NCBI GenBank assembly: GCA_014898425.1
Contig: RCSZ01000020.1
Coordinates: 62,001 to 126,000 of the forward strand
Reading direction: 5' to 3'
Length of the DNA stretch: 64,000 nucleotides
Origin: Botryotinia globosa
Lineage: Eukaryota; Ascomycota; Leotiomycetes; Helotiales; Sclerotiniaceae
Below the pieces are notes generated by a model. That model was given only the letters and a program-made list of their open reading frames with translations. It had not been told where the DNA came from and did no database searches. Position numbers and translations under genes: made by a program. Shown one piece after another: positions 12,007 to 23,630 of the stretch. The stretch's first letter is position 1, and the number at the start of each line of letters is the position of its first letter.

Positions 12007-15000
12007 CTAAACACCATTCTCCCCATTATCTCTTCGTTCACGTCTCTGGTTAGACCTCCGAGCCAGATCTTGAGAACCATAAACATCGCGAAAAGCGTCG
12101 AGTTGTCCAGTCAAACCACGTAACATTCTTGACATTTCGAAAGCCATTTCTTCATGTGCTGCTTCGCCTGTCAAAGCACGAACCGAAGGAGCATTGGGTA
12201 GATTTGGAAAATGTGCCATGGTATATGGAGCATTTGGGTCGCGCGAAGGAGCAGAAGTTGGAGGTAGTCGAGTCGAAGCGGTTGCGTAGTCTGAGTCTGT
12301 ATCATTGGCATCCGTATTGTAAGCCATAGTACTCTCAGCAGCCGAGTCCGAAAAGTCTGATATATCGGCAATGTCGCGAAGAGCATTACCAGTACGAAGA
12401 CGAGGTGGAGGATCTGCACGAAGTGATCGTGATGTACTTTCGGGACGAGGAGGCGTAGCAGAAGTTGGGAATGCACCCATTTCTTCTGTAACATAGATAG
12501 AAGGTTCGCGCTCATGAGATGTGGTACGAATAGAAGGCTCACGCTCATGAGAGGTGGCGTAAAGAGAAGGCTCGCGCTCGTGGGAAGACACAAATAAAGA
12601 GGGTTCACGGGAGTGAGAAAAGGTATAAAGAGAGGGTTCACGGGAATGGGAGGTACGTTGATAAAGTAAAGCTTGATCTTCGAGTTCGAACGGATTGACT
12701 GTAGAAGACAATGAGGCTTGTCCAGGATTGCTTATAATAGAAATAGCATCAGAACCTGCCGTTGATGGTCGACCAAAGTCGGGATTAAAAGCTGGTACTG
12801 GATCCGGCATGCTCATATCTAGATCGATGAGAGATTCTCGGAAGGACAAACGAGGCATCTCAATGTGGATTTCTGCAGGTGGAAGTCCACCACTAAATCC
12901 ACCTAGAGGCTCGGTTGGATGATGAATCAAACTAGGACGACCACCGATGCCTGGAGTGAATGCTGGTTTTGGAACTTCATAAGTTGAAGGGGGAAACCTA
13001 GATACTTCTGGATCTGCTGACGCAGGCGGTACCATTGCTGGAAATTTCCATTCTCGCGTACGTCGATTCGGATTTATGTCAGCTGGATCGCTAAGTGCTG
13101 GTCGACTGAAATCGGGCAAGGTGGTCATATAATCTTCATCGGATTCCTCTCGTACACGTCTTCCAGCTTTGATTGTATCCATATCCGGGAATACAGATAT
13201 ACCTGTTTCGGCATCATGTCCACCAAGATCAATCATAGTATCCCTGATAGATGTTTGCGCTGTGTCATCACGTAAAGGTAAGTCGGAACGAGATGGAACA
13301 GGTGGTAAGTCGGAGGTTGGTGGAAAATACGGCCGGCCATAATGATTGCGAACGTTATCCTCATAGCTTGTTAGTGTGTTCGGATCAAAGATCTTCTCTA
13401 AGGGACCTCGAGATGGTGCTAGGGCCTCTGGTGGAGGGCGGCGTCGCCCTTTCTGAGGTGGCGGACGGGCAGTCTCTTGAGGGAAGCCAGCATCAAATTC
13501 AACACCTGAGCCATACACGTCGTAAACATCTTGAGCAGTTGATTTGCGTCTAACTTCTTGTTCGAATGCGGCAGTTGTGCTAAAGTTCCACTCATCGTCG
13601 GACAATGCTGTCGAGGAAAACTCTGAGGGTGCTTGCGCTCCACCTAACATAAATAGAGATTTTCTGCTTCCCCCGTGATCTTCCCACAACTTGAATGCCC
13701 TGACGAGATGAGAAAGTGAGGACATTGGATATTTTGAACTAGTGTTGAGAATGTAATGATGATTCTGAACTCGGTCAATGGAAGGACGTTCACTTGGGAA
13801 TTCTTCCAAGCAGAAGGCAACGAGGTCTCTCAATTCGTCAGAATAATCGCCCCCCTCAAGTCGTGGAGCATGCTGTTTTATAAGAGAGCCAAGTCGATCA
13901 AATGGTAGTCGACTCATGGCATTAGGCGGAAGACCAGTGGCGATCTCATAAGCCATACAACCGAAAGCCCATATATCAACTTCTTTACCATAGCTAGGGA
14001 CAGCGTCAAATAACTCTGGCGCCATCCAATGTGGTGTACCAATAACGGTAGATCTCTTGTCAACCTTTGTTTCCATGGTTCCAGCAACACCAAAGTCGCA
14101 AAGTTGAACTGCACCTTCTTCAGTAATAAGAACATTGGCACATTTGATATCCCGATGTATGATGCCAGCCTCATGTACCCATTTGATAGCCTCGGCGACC
14201 TCGCGAAGTATTGGTATGATCCATTTTTCTTGTAAGCCACCGGGAGCGGTAGGTTTCATAAGCGTAGCAACACTTCCTCCACCACAGTATTCTGTAATCA
14301 TCCACATGGCTTGTCCAACTGGTAATGCTTCGATGACGTGATTGATATTCCGAGCTTTGTTTTCACTCAGAGTCTTTAGAGCGGTAATTTCTTTCAAGAA
14401 TTCGGCATAAGAATTGGCATTCTTTGGGTTGATCGTATCGCTCTCCTCAATGTCGATGATCTTCACAGCAACAATAGCAGCCGATACCATGTCCTTTCTA
14501 TTTTCTGCATTAGCATATTGATCAAGCAACTAGGAACGAAAAATATCATACCCTTTATAAACACGTCCAAAACTTCCCTTTCCGATTAATTCTATCAACA
14601 CATATTTAGGTGGTTCCTTCCCTGATTTGGTTGCTGCTTCAATAACTGAAGCTTGCATGAGCCGTGCATCCTCGATAGCTTTTGTCTTGATCGAAACTGG
14701 TTCGGAGTTTCTGACTTGGAGCTTGTCCATTTCGGCAAAATGGGCTCCTAAAGCTACGAGGCTAACGTCTAAAAAAGAAAGCTGCGAAGGAGGTATACTT
14801 GCACTTCCAGGTTCAACGTTTGTTTCTGGCACTGGAAGACGAGATGCAGAAGAGTTTCCCTGTCTGTCTGCAGATATTTGGGAGCTGTTACGTGGGATGT
14901 AAGTTGATTTTTTGCTTACGAATCTGTTTGGCAAATCGCGTGGCGTAGGAGTTATTTGACGGGTCGAGGAGAGAATCTGTCGGGGACGGGAATTTGTAAG

Positions 15001-18000
15001 CGGTTCTTGGATGGCAGGTAAATTGTCTTGCGACCAGTTCTGCGGGGGCTTCAATTCAGAAAGAGGCGGTTGAGCTCTATAGCTTTGCGACGAAGGAGAC
15101 GGTGTTTGGAGCTCTCTCTGAAAACTTCTAGGTTGAGGTATCTGGGAGCGATATGCCACCTGAGTTGCTTGAGCCGTCGAATCTTGTTCAGGAGCGTTGA
15201 TAGGCGAATTGAAGCCAAAGACACCGGCGCCTCTGGAAACTGGAGAGCCGATGGAGATGTTGCGATCACTTTGAAGTCTATCCACGCGCAATCTATCGTG
15301 TTCGACAGAATCAGGTGCAACGAGAGTGTGCGATTTCTTGACAGGATTGATTGAAGCAGGAGCTTGCAGTTGTCTAACAGTAACGGATTTTGAAAGATTA
15401 GAAGTGGAAATGTCCGAATTATAGTCTGGACGACGATTGAAAGATGAAAGCGGAATAGAAAGTTCAGACTCTACAGCTTGAACTTCTTCTGATCTCGGTT
15501 CTTCACGAAGGCTACCGTCTGGATAGCGTGTCGCGCAAAGGATTGCAAATTCTTGCTCTTCAAGACTGTTTCGATCTCTGCCACTCAAGAGCAAGTATCT
15601 AAGACGAGCGGTACCGACTGGATTATGATCTGGCCGACGTAGCGTGAGCGAGCGCTCAAACTTGGCTTGCTTCTCTGCTTCCTTCTCTGCCTCTCTCTTT
15701 TGGTCCTCTTCAGATTGAGCTGGATAAGCTAGAGATTCTTGGAGAGCTTTACGAGCTTCCCTTCGCTCTTCTCTGCGTGCTTGTGCCCTCTCGAGGTTAG
15801 CAGCAACTTGAGCGTCGTCTGTTAAAGTGGGATCTTGAGAAAAGTTCTCGGACTTTGAGCTTTGAAAATAAGCACGATAACTATCCTCCAGAGCACTATC
15901 TTCGGCAGCGTTTTCAGCGAGTGTATCACAATTGATCCACTTGTCGGATTCTTCCCTAATATATTGTCTACCAATGGAAGAAGCCGATGAAACGCGTCGT
16001 GAATGACGACTTATTACAGTCTCAGCTAGTTGTGGGGTAGTGAATTGTTTGCTTGAGCGTCGGGCAGTTTCACTAGATTTCTGAGTTTCTGTAATTTTTG
16101 AAATTTGAGGACTGTGTATAAAGGAATTTTGACCTTTGAACTTAAATGAACCGCGAGACTTGCGCAATTCAGAAACACCGCCGAAATGATTATTAGGTGG
16201 GGATTGTTGTGAAGTTCTCGCTGTCGGAAGCAAGTCCTCCGGTTCTTGGGTTAAGGGCTCACTAGAGTAACCTCGGGAAAGCAAGTGATTTGGTCTTTCT
16301 TGAATTTTAGATCTCTTCGCACCTTTCGAAGCTGTGGATTCTTTCCCCTGAGGTTTTGGTAGATTTGAGCCACGTTCTTCTCGAGTCAGCGGCGGTGCGT
16401 TTGTAGTCACGTGAGATGAAGTAGTTGTGCCGTTTGTCGCGTCGTCTGTTGTACAACTTCCGCTGCTGGGGTTTCTTGTACTATGGAATCCAGCTGCAAG
16501 TGGAGAGTTATCAAAATCTCGTAGTACAGCTTCATGTGCTAGCAAGACTGCTTTGTTGGCTCGCACCGATGCTTCAATTTCCCTCTGCCTACGCTTTTCC
16601 GCAGCCTCGTCAGACTCAGTGGCAAGGAACTCAGGCGTTGGTTCAGTATAATTGAAATCGTAATCACTCCTTTGCAAGGAGGTAAGAGCCTCGTAGTATG
16701 GTCTTGAGGTTGACCTTTGAACGTCGTTCTTTGGTGTATCCTCACTCTCAGACCTTGAATCCGAAGTATAGCCGCCGCTTGTGCTTGTTACAGAATTGGG
16801 GTTGTGCTCCTCCTGTGGCGTAACCTGTTCAGGAGTAATTGACAATGCACCAGTATCAATATGATCTTCTTCTTGTTCCTCCCTTAACGTATGATTGAAG
16901 CCTGGTGTGGTGACGTACCCGCAACGATGATAATCGAGGGGAGCAATGTATTGACCGGCAATCAAACCCAAAGGATCATAAACCCAATCTTCGCCTGGAT
17001 CCTCCTATGAATGAATAGAGTTAGTAATTGTTGAACTGCTGTGCTGTTGTACTGGCCCCTGTGAGCAAGCAAGATGATTCCCAGACAATGGATGTTGCAG
17101 GGAGCCAGAGAAATCGATTCGACCGGTAAATAAACAAGGGGTTGAATTCCCAAAGAATAGAATGAAAGCTTACAAATGATGTGACAACGTTATCAAGAAT
17201 TCCTCCCTCCTCGGTTGCTCCTGCTGGCTTTTCTAAAGATTTGAACAGGTTAGAGATTCTGGATCTTAACTTGGACTGTGGCTTTGCTGTGGATCCGCCA
17301 GGATCATCCTGATTCTGCAAGTGAGACATAGTTAGTCAGCAGCGGCGGCTATATTTTAGTCTCATCTGCAAAGATCAACGTCAGACTTACTTTGAGATCA
17401 CCATATTTCTTGCGATGTTCTTGTTTCTTCTTCTTTAAAAACTCCATCTTCTCATCGTGCGCCTCTGTAAGTCGCTTTAACTCTGTGCGATATTTGACAA
17501 GCGATGATTGATTACGTGCAATAAAATTGTGTGTATTCAGCGCATTTGACGTATTATTGGCAGGAAGCAAATTTGGCTGAGATAATTTTCTCAATGGTGA
17601 CTTTGGAGGAATTGGCGGCGCCGGCGTATTCGAAGCAAGTAGGAAATTTGTGATCGTATCATAGGAGGCAGGGCGAAGTTCGGGAGTTGAGCTAGCGTGT
17701 TTAAGGAAACCGTTCCCACGTGAATTTCGAACACCCAAGCTTGCTTTCTCGACTCTGTCTTCACTAAGAGCTTTGGATGTGTCGTCCAATGTTTTTGAAA
17801 TACCAGAATGGACTTGAACAATGTTCCTAGAGCGTTCAGTTGCCCGGTTACCACCTCTCTGTGAGATGGTACAATTGCCTTGCGATGCAACACCTTTCTC
17901 TTTGAGGGTTGGATTTCCTTCCTCTCTCAAACCGGCAATAAGCAACTCTTGGAAATCATCTTCAGTGTGAATACCCGATCTTTTAGATCTTTCCCCCGAG

Positions 18001-19313
18001 TTATCTCCAGCCGAAATCCATGACTTTGTTGGATCAACCTGTGGCTCTAATGATCGATTGTGATCGGCAACAGTTCCAGTCAATGCGATATTGCGAATAG
18101 TCTCGTCGCTGGCTATTTCTGTAATTTCTGACGCATCATCAACAGTTTCTGGAATGATAAATTGTGTAACGGACTCATTAAATGTTACCGATTGCTTTCG
18201 ATGGGGCCTTTTGGAGGAGCTGAGATTGCTTCGGGAACGAGGTTTATACGGTAAGATCTCCGTTGATGAGCACGGCGTAGTTTGACCCGTCAAATTCTCC
18301 AATGAATTCTGGGCGCTATCATTCAATTTATGGAGATCCTGCGTGAAATTTTCCAAATGATCGTTCTGTATATGAGGCTGTGTTCGTTCCGCTGGTAGGA
18401 TCCCTGGTGAAACTTTCTCAGTGAGAGTGGGAGGTTCATTAACGCCAATAGGTATCAATTCAGGTCTGTTCTTTCTGGTTTGCTTCGAAAGCGCAGGCTC
18501 AATGAGCGCTCGACGGGCTATTGGGGGTGCTCGGCCAATCTTTGGATCATTCACCTGTTCTCTGCCTTCTAGCCGTAGTCTCTGTTCGGTTGCCTTTCTA
18601 AGCTCATGCTGAAGTTGCGCCTGTTCGACGTGCTTGTCACGTTCTTCCTGCGTTTGTGCGAGGACTTGAAACTCGCCGCCCAAGTTTGCCCCCGCCTTAT
18701 TCAGCTCGATCTTTCCATTCAGCTTTCTTGCTGGCGCGATTGGTGGGATGTATCTTTCTGGCGCTGGCGTAGGTTGATCAGTTCTATAATGGAGTTTCGG
18801 AATTGCAACTGGTTGGCTTCGATCAATTGGTTTGTGGATAATTTTCTTTTTAGGTTTGAACAATCGTTTGAGCTTGGCCTTCAAGGGATCTTTATTCCGG
18901 ATCTTGTTGTTCAAACCTTTAGGAAGGTATGCGAAATTTGGATCGGCGTTTCTGTTTTCCTTCCGCGCTGCTTTCACTGCTTTTTTTCGTGCTGCCTTTT
19001 CCTCCCGGGTCGGCCCAGAAGACCCTTCAATTGTGGTACCAGAGACTGAGGAAGATCCAAGAGAAACGACTGTGGACGCTTTCGAGCGCGTTGACTTCAA
19101 AGAAAGCGCTTTGATTGTGGAAGCGATCGTAGTTGTTGACGAATTCGCCTCAGAAACATTTGCAATTTCATCCTCGTTTGTCTCTCTTTTTGAAGCGCTC
19201 GATCTGGGATTCGAAGTGCTGGCTCCGATTGCACCTCTTCCGTAGCCAGAGTGTCTTATTTGAGAGCGCCTTGCAAGCGAAGGTTTCCGCTCAATTGGTC
19301 TCTGAGGCGCCAT
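12007..19313 (-). CDS. Giant STE20/GCK-family serine/threonine kinase
   Basis: Exons (minus strand) are 19313-17391, 17314-17174, 17004-14552 and 14497-12007. Introns are 76, 169 and 54 nt, all GT-AG and phase-consistent, giving 2335 residues. About 1490 residues of basic, Ser-rich, disordered sequence precede the catalytic domain (about 1489-1755). Motifs seen: P-loop GKGSFG (1496-1501), VAVK (Lys 1518), HRDIKCAN (catalytic Asp 1622), DFG (1640-1642) and the STE20 signature GTPHWMAPE (1659-1667). A Pro/Ser-rich tail of about 580 residues carries five 11-residue SH(S/E)REPS repeats. No CRIB or PH domain is recognised, arguing for a germinal-centre-like kinase rather than a PAK. The last intron lies just after the P-loop. 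The first exon (641 codons) could be a separate gene, but the splice sites join it in frame. The kinase assignment is secure; the subfamily is inferred. Confidence 0.85.
12490..12654 (-). repeat. Five 33-bp coding repeats in kinase tail
   Basis: Five consecutive 11-residue units of the form S-H-(S/E)-R-E-P-S-(L/I)-x-x-x, about residues 2120-2175 of the kinase. Each offers an Arg-Glu-Pro-Ser context that could be phosphorylated or bound. The units differ by substitutions only, so the array keeps the frame. Confidence 0.85.
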
Positions 19314-20480
19314 TGGCGCGGTCGCTGTAGCAGGATGGACCTTGAGATTGTCGCATGTATAAGGTAACTGGTCGAGGTTTCGGCAGAGAGTCTAAAACCG
19401 GCGAGCTGAGATGAAATTTGGTATGGGAGAAAAGGCTCTATTGCGTGGGCAGATGATTGAATAGCTCAGCATGGAACGATATAAAATGATAAACCAAATG
19501 AAATTAAGATGGAAGCGCCTGGTTGAGGAGATATCTGTACAGGATTGAAGCTCAATGTTGAAAATACCCAGGGTCAATGCGACTTGCTCCCCATATTTTC
19601 ATCTTAGCCTTGGTCGAGTTTGGATGGTAGTAAACAATGGAAGTACCCGGCATCGGAATATCTTCCCTCCTGCAGTCCTCAAGCAACCATCAACATTTTC
19701 ATAGAACAGTTTCCCAATCTATCTTGAATTTCTTTTTATCTACAGAGAATAAGTAGTATTTGGCCTTTCTTTTCCAACTTTTTCTGGATGTATGGAACTT
19801 CTGGGGGTCAAGATATTTCCTTTCTAATTCCTCATGATCTGCCCATGGTCCACTCAGCCTTATGACACTTGGCTGCTCCCCTAGCAGAATGACCCGACCA
19901 AAAGCGAGTCTAGACTCCCCGCCTCAGGCATAGACAGACAGGGGTCGGAGCAAGGTAATATAGCGCACAATCAATATTCAATATTATTATTAAATTTGAC
20001 CTTCTCGAGATGGTGATTGGGGTATTACCCGAGCAGAGTTTTCCAAGTGTTTCAAGAATTATAACAAAGACGTGATCCTGTTGCTGTGGCTGCTGTAATA
20101 TCCTTCCTCCGAACTCGCAATTGATAGTAGAAATTGAACAACAACTTTTTTTTGACAAACTTCTTTAAACAAGTCTTTTGCTCTGTCTATCTTTTCAATA
20201 ACACTTAATGTCTCTATTTTTTGAAGTCTTACCTTTTCTTCCAAGGAATGCTTGCTGTCTAAGACGTCGCAAAGACCATACAGATCTGGGACAAACAGCT
20301 TGCAAAGTAGCCAAACCCAAGACCAAGACCATTACCTGTAAGTTCTTCTTTTATTTTTCCATAGTCCCCTTCTCCTTTAACCTGCTTCTCAACTGCAAAA
20401 ATATTCTATTCTTATTGCTATGGTTGAGTTGTAATAAGTCGTTTGTCTAAATTCCTCAACAAAAAGCTTTCTGAGCTGCT
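19314..20480. promoter_or_regulatory. Upstream region of kinase gene
   Basis: Pyrimidine-rich and AT-rich non-coding DNA without an extended frame. It must contain the promoter of the minus-strand kinase gene. No single regulatory motif stands out. Confidence 0.3.
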
Positions 20481-20719
20481 TGGTTGTACATTCACCTAAA
20501 CCCTTTCCCTCACAGATCCTTCTTCACCATTCTAAGTATCAGATGAGCAACCGTCTCTTTTGGTTGTTAATCTCCGCTCTTTGCTGTCAAGTGAGATATG
20601 ATTGTCGTCATATCTGATGTTGTGCTGATTTCTCTTCTCCCTTTCTACTCAAGTCACACTCAACCCTGCTCAACTTCTGTGGCACTTACTGACTTATGAA
20701 GATTATCTCTCAGATCATC

Positions 20720-21480
20720 AAAAATAATTAAAATATGCGTGAAAAAGCCCAGTCTTTCATGCCCATCGACTGCTATTGCCGGCGACCGAGCAGACACAAC
20801 ACCAGAGCTTGGTAAGTTCTTTCTTCAAGTTCCCGCTAGCCAACAAGCACTAATGACGGCAAGCATATTCTAGGTCACTTTCCTCTTCATAAACGATAAT
20901 CTGTTGCTCATGACGATAGCCGCTGGTCGGTCATGCTTGCAAGACCTCAGATCGTGGTAGGTTACCTTTCAAGTTATTTCTCATGGCAGCTGCTAATACA
21001 AGTCACAGTAGCATCCCCAATCGATTCAATCACTTCGATGTTCTTGCTGCCAGCCGTTGTGTCGGTAAAGCTCGCAAGGCATCATAATATGGTACTTATT
21101 CCTATTCAAATCCCATCATTCTGATAGCTTCTAACATGGCTTACAGTAGATCGTATGTTCAGAAAGACATTGGTTTTCCTGTTGTCAGCTGCTGACCAGT
21201 AAAGTTTGCAGAATACTGAAACTTCGTAAGTTCTCCATCAATTTGTGTCTGATCGCAGTCACTAACATCACTTGCAGTTTCTCTCCTGACACGAGTACCA
21301 CATCGATAAGTCTTCAGCTTATGGTCTGTCTGCCCTTGTCGAAAGCTATCTTCCAGGTCTTCAGGACGGTGAACTTCGAAGAAAATATCCTATTGTGGAC
21401 CTAGACAGCATCTGCAATCACAATGCATGGCGTCTTACTGCAATCCTCACTACTTCTTATCGAAATTTCTCCCACCTTTA
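20720..21480 (+). other. Spliced-looking non-coding or decayed gene
   Basis: Intron-like segments follow one another on the plus strand: GTAAGT (20812) to TTCTAG (20874); GTAGGT (20957) with GCTAATAC to CACAG (21008); GTACTT (21090) with TTCTAACATG to TTACAG (21147); GTAAGT (21225) with CACTAACATC to TTGCAG (21278). The exons between them do not form a continuous frame in the joins I tried; a TAA occurs in the second exon and a TGA in the fourth. A 60-codon open stretch (about 21294-21480) has protein-like composition but no usable start. This could be a spliced long non-coding RNA or the remains of a multi-intron gene. Confidence 0.3.
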
Positions 21481-22499
21481 GTCTTCGATATTCATCCTCT
21501 TGCTTATAATGGCCAAGCCAGGTCTTTCAGGCCTACTTGCTGTTTGATGGACAAGGCTGAGATTTTACAAGTGGTGGTGGTGATATCAATGACGTTCCAG
21601 CAAGGGAAAAACAAGTGCCGTCGTCTACACATTCACTACGTCATTTCAACACTGCCAACGCCTGCATGCCAGCAGTACTCACCATCTTCCACATACTTCC
21701 CGTCTAAAAGAGTGTATAGAGACTCATGTCACATCTTTCGTTTCTATACCTGCTTCCAACCTTGCAAAGCATCGTGGCACACATGGGCATTTATGATGTT
21801 CCTAGGATCAGCTGGCAAATCACGGATTCGTTATTGTTGGTCCTTGACCCCATCTCTGGCATGTCATGGCCGCTGCTCCTTCCTCTTCGCCGAGGAGGGA
21901 GACCAACAGCGTGCCCTAACTGAAATGCAGAGTGTTTACTGCGGTAACAGACCCATGTGAATTAGCACTGCTACACCAAAGAACAAGGTGGTTTCTTTTT
22001 TCTTTCCAGCACCTGGTCTATGTTTAACCTTGCTGGGTGGGTATCACCCCACTCAATGGTGATTCTTGGGTGATCTGATGAAGCATTTACTCTGCGGAGT
22101 CGACGAGCAGCATCAACCAGATGCAAGGATATGCTGCTTGCAGCTCCAACTGCTCCAACTAAGTGGAGAGAATTCTCCTCTTTCCAGCACCTGGGCCACG
22201 CTATTGAAATGGCCATCAACCAAATGCATTGTTGTTCTGTCCGGGCCTCTCCAGCCTAGCAAGCTGCGATGCCAGTACTCCTTAGTCAAGGACGACCGTT
22301 TCCGAATACCTTTTCAAACGGGCTGCTGTGCCGTGGTCTCAGGCACAGCAGGGAGAGCTGGGTAACTTGTTACAAGACAAGGGCAGGGGATTTCCTCCCT
22401 TGTCTTCCAACAACAAGCTTAAGTTGTTTCTGCTCCTGCTCTTGCTCCTGCTTTTGCTTTCATCTTGTGGCTCCATGATATAGCCAACTTCAGGAGGGA

Positions 22500-22715
22500 C
22501 GGGGAGGTATGCACTCCACCATAAGTGCGTGTCTCCTGCAAAGATCTATGCACTCCCCCACATGTGTGGTCCCTCCTTGAGTCGACTTATTGCAATGATC
22601 ATCACTACGCTACTCGGAGACCCATGATGAATTGGCATGACTGCAGTCCGGGATGACGTTAAACTATAATTGTGTTAGAGTCGGTGGGAGCATTCTGCAT
22701 GTATTCAAGTTTCTT
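22500..22715. other. Non-coding spacer
   Basis: No reading frame. It contains a short imperfect direct repeat of TATGCACTCC (near 22508 and 22547). Confidence 0.3.
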
Positions 22716-22882
22716 CCAAGTCCCACGAATCTTTTGGTGGCCAGGACAGACAACCTCAACAAACACATGACATAACCAAGTCCACCAGGTTAATTGGACT
22801 TCATTAGCTACAGGTATATGACTGTGTCGGGTGATTGCTTGAAATTGTCTGTCCTGGCCACAGAAAGATTTGTGGGACTAGG
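22716..22882. mobile_element. MITE-like inverted-repeat element
   Basis: Arms of about 35 nt at 22719-22753 and 22845-22879 are inverted copies of each other with about three mismatches (outer part AGTCCCAC, inner part GGCCAGGACAGACAA). The 91-nt interior holds a second small inverted repeat (AAGTCC/GGACTT). The whole is about 165 bp, non-coding, and would fold into a long hairpin. No clear target-site duplication is seen. It fits a miniature inverted-repeat element or a hairpin RNA locus. Confidence 0.6.
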
Positions 22883-23247
22883 GGGTGGTGATTTGGACTT
22901 CTTTGGGGGGGGGGGAGGGGGCATTAAGAGTGAAGTGGGATGTTGAGCGGGTGGCGGTATGTCATTGCTTGTTCAAGTATAATAGTTCATCATATAGGAA
23001 TATACTTCATCCTCTTTTAGCCGCCCCCGGGTGTGCCAGATGTTGTGGTATGGTGGTGTGATGGTAATAAAACGTGGATTTTATTGCTCTCTTGGTAAGT
23101 CTTCTTTACAAAACGGGGTTCCACACTACTTTCTGCATTCAAGCTAACATACCAGCAGCATTCTACGTGGTCTCGCTTTCAATCAATGTGTCAGGCTGTT
23201 ACTTTCAACAAGAAGTCTAATTTCTTAGCTTTCTGCGCAAGAGAGAA

Positions 23248-23472
23248 ATGGTGGCTGCAATTGTACACGGCTTTGTCACCAAAGACGAACTTAAGCCTGG
23301 TGCTTCTTCTGCTTTTCAAGAGGCAACAGAAACCATCTCTTTCGTTTGTTTTGGGGACGATCCCAGAACGACTCTGGACCATCTTTTCCCCGCTGTAGCC
23401 ACAAGCATAAAGAAAGTAAAGACATCAACAAAGCATTGTTCCTGTGGTTTCTGCTCTGGAGATGAGCTATAA
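23248..23472 (+). CDS. Possible small protein (74 aa), unverified
   Basis: A 74-residue frame (MVAAIVHGFVTKDEL... ending CSCGFCSGDEL) with protein-like composition. It sits about 90 bp after a well-formed intron-like segment (GTAAGT near 23095 to ACCAG near 23156, with GCTAACAT). No domain is recognised, overlapping frames of similar length exist, and the codon pattern is undistinguished. It may be chance. Confidence 0.2.
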   Translation: MVAAIVHGFVTKDELKPGASSAFQEATETISFVCFGDDPRTTLDHLFPAVATSIKKVKTSTKHCSCGFCSGDEL

Positions 23473-23554
23473 CGTCAAGATGATTCATGACAAGACCGTC
23501 GGTTGAGCCTGAATAGAACGAGTTAGTTGCCACTTGTCAATAATCAGAGAGGCC

Positions 23555-23630
23555 TTTACTCTTTGCATCTCCAAAGCGGCGAGAACTTAGCCAGAGAACT
23601 CTCGCCTAGGCGCAGATAGCAAAGGGTAAA
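23555..23630. repeat. Long imperfect hairpin
   Basis: About 76 nt fold on themselves: outer arms TTTACTCTTTGC / GCAAAGGGTAAA (one mismatch), then inner arms GGCGAGA / TCTCGCC separated by a short loop. It is in non-coding sequence. It could be a tiny inverted-repeat element or a structured RNA. Confidence 0.45.

Noticed and set aside
12171..12641. 156-codon Leu/Ser-rich frame within the kinase tail
   Set aside because: Shadow of the kinase coding repeats in another frame of the same strand.
18606..19049. 147-codon plus-strand frame opposite the kinase N-terminus
   Set aside because: Antisense shadow of a strongly biased coding exon; no motif.
21427..21960. 177-codon plus-strand frame, the longest in 20-27 kb
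   Set aside because: Cys/His/Ser-rich with no domain, and two other frames are partly open over the same stretch. I could not connect it to the upstream exons in frame.
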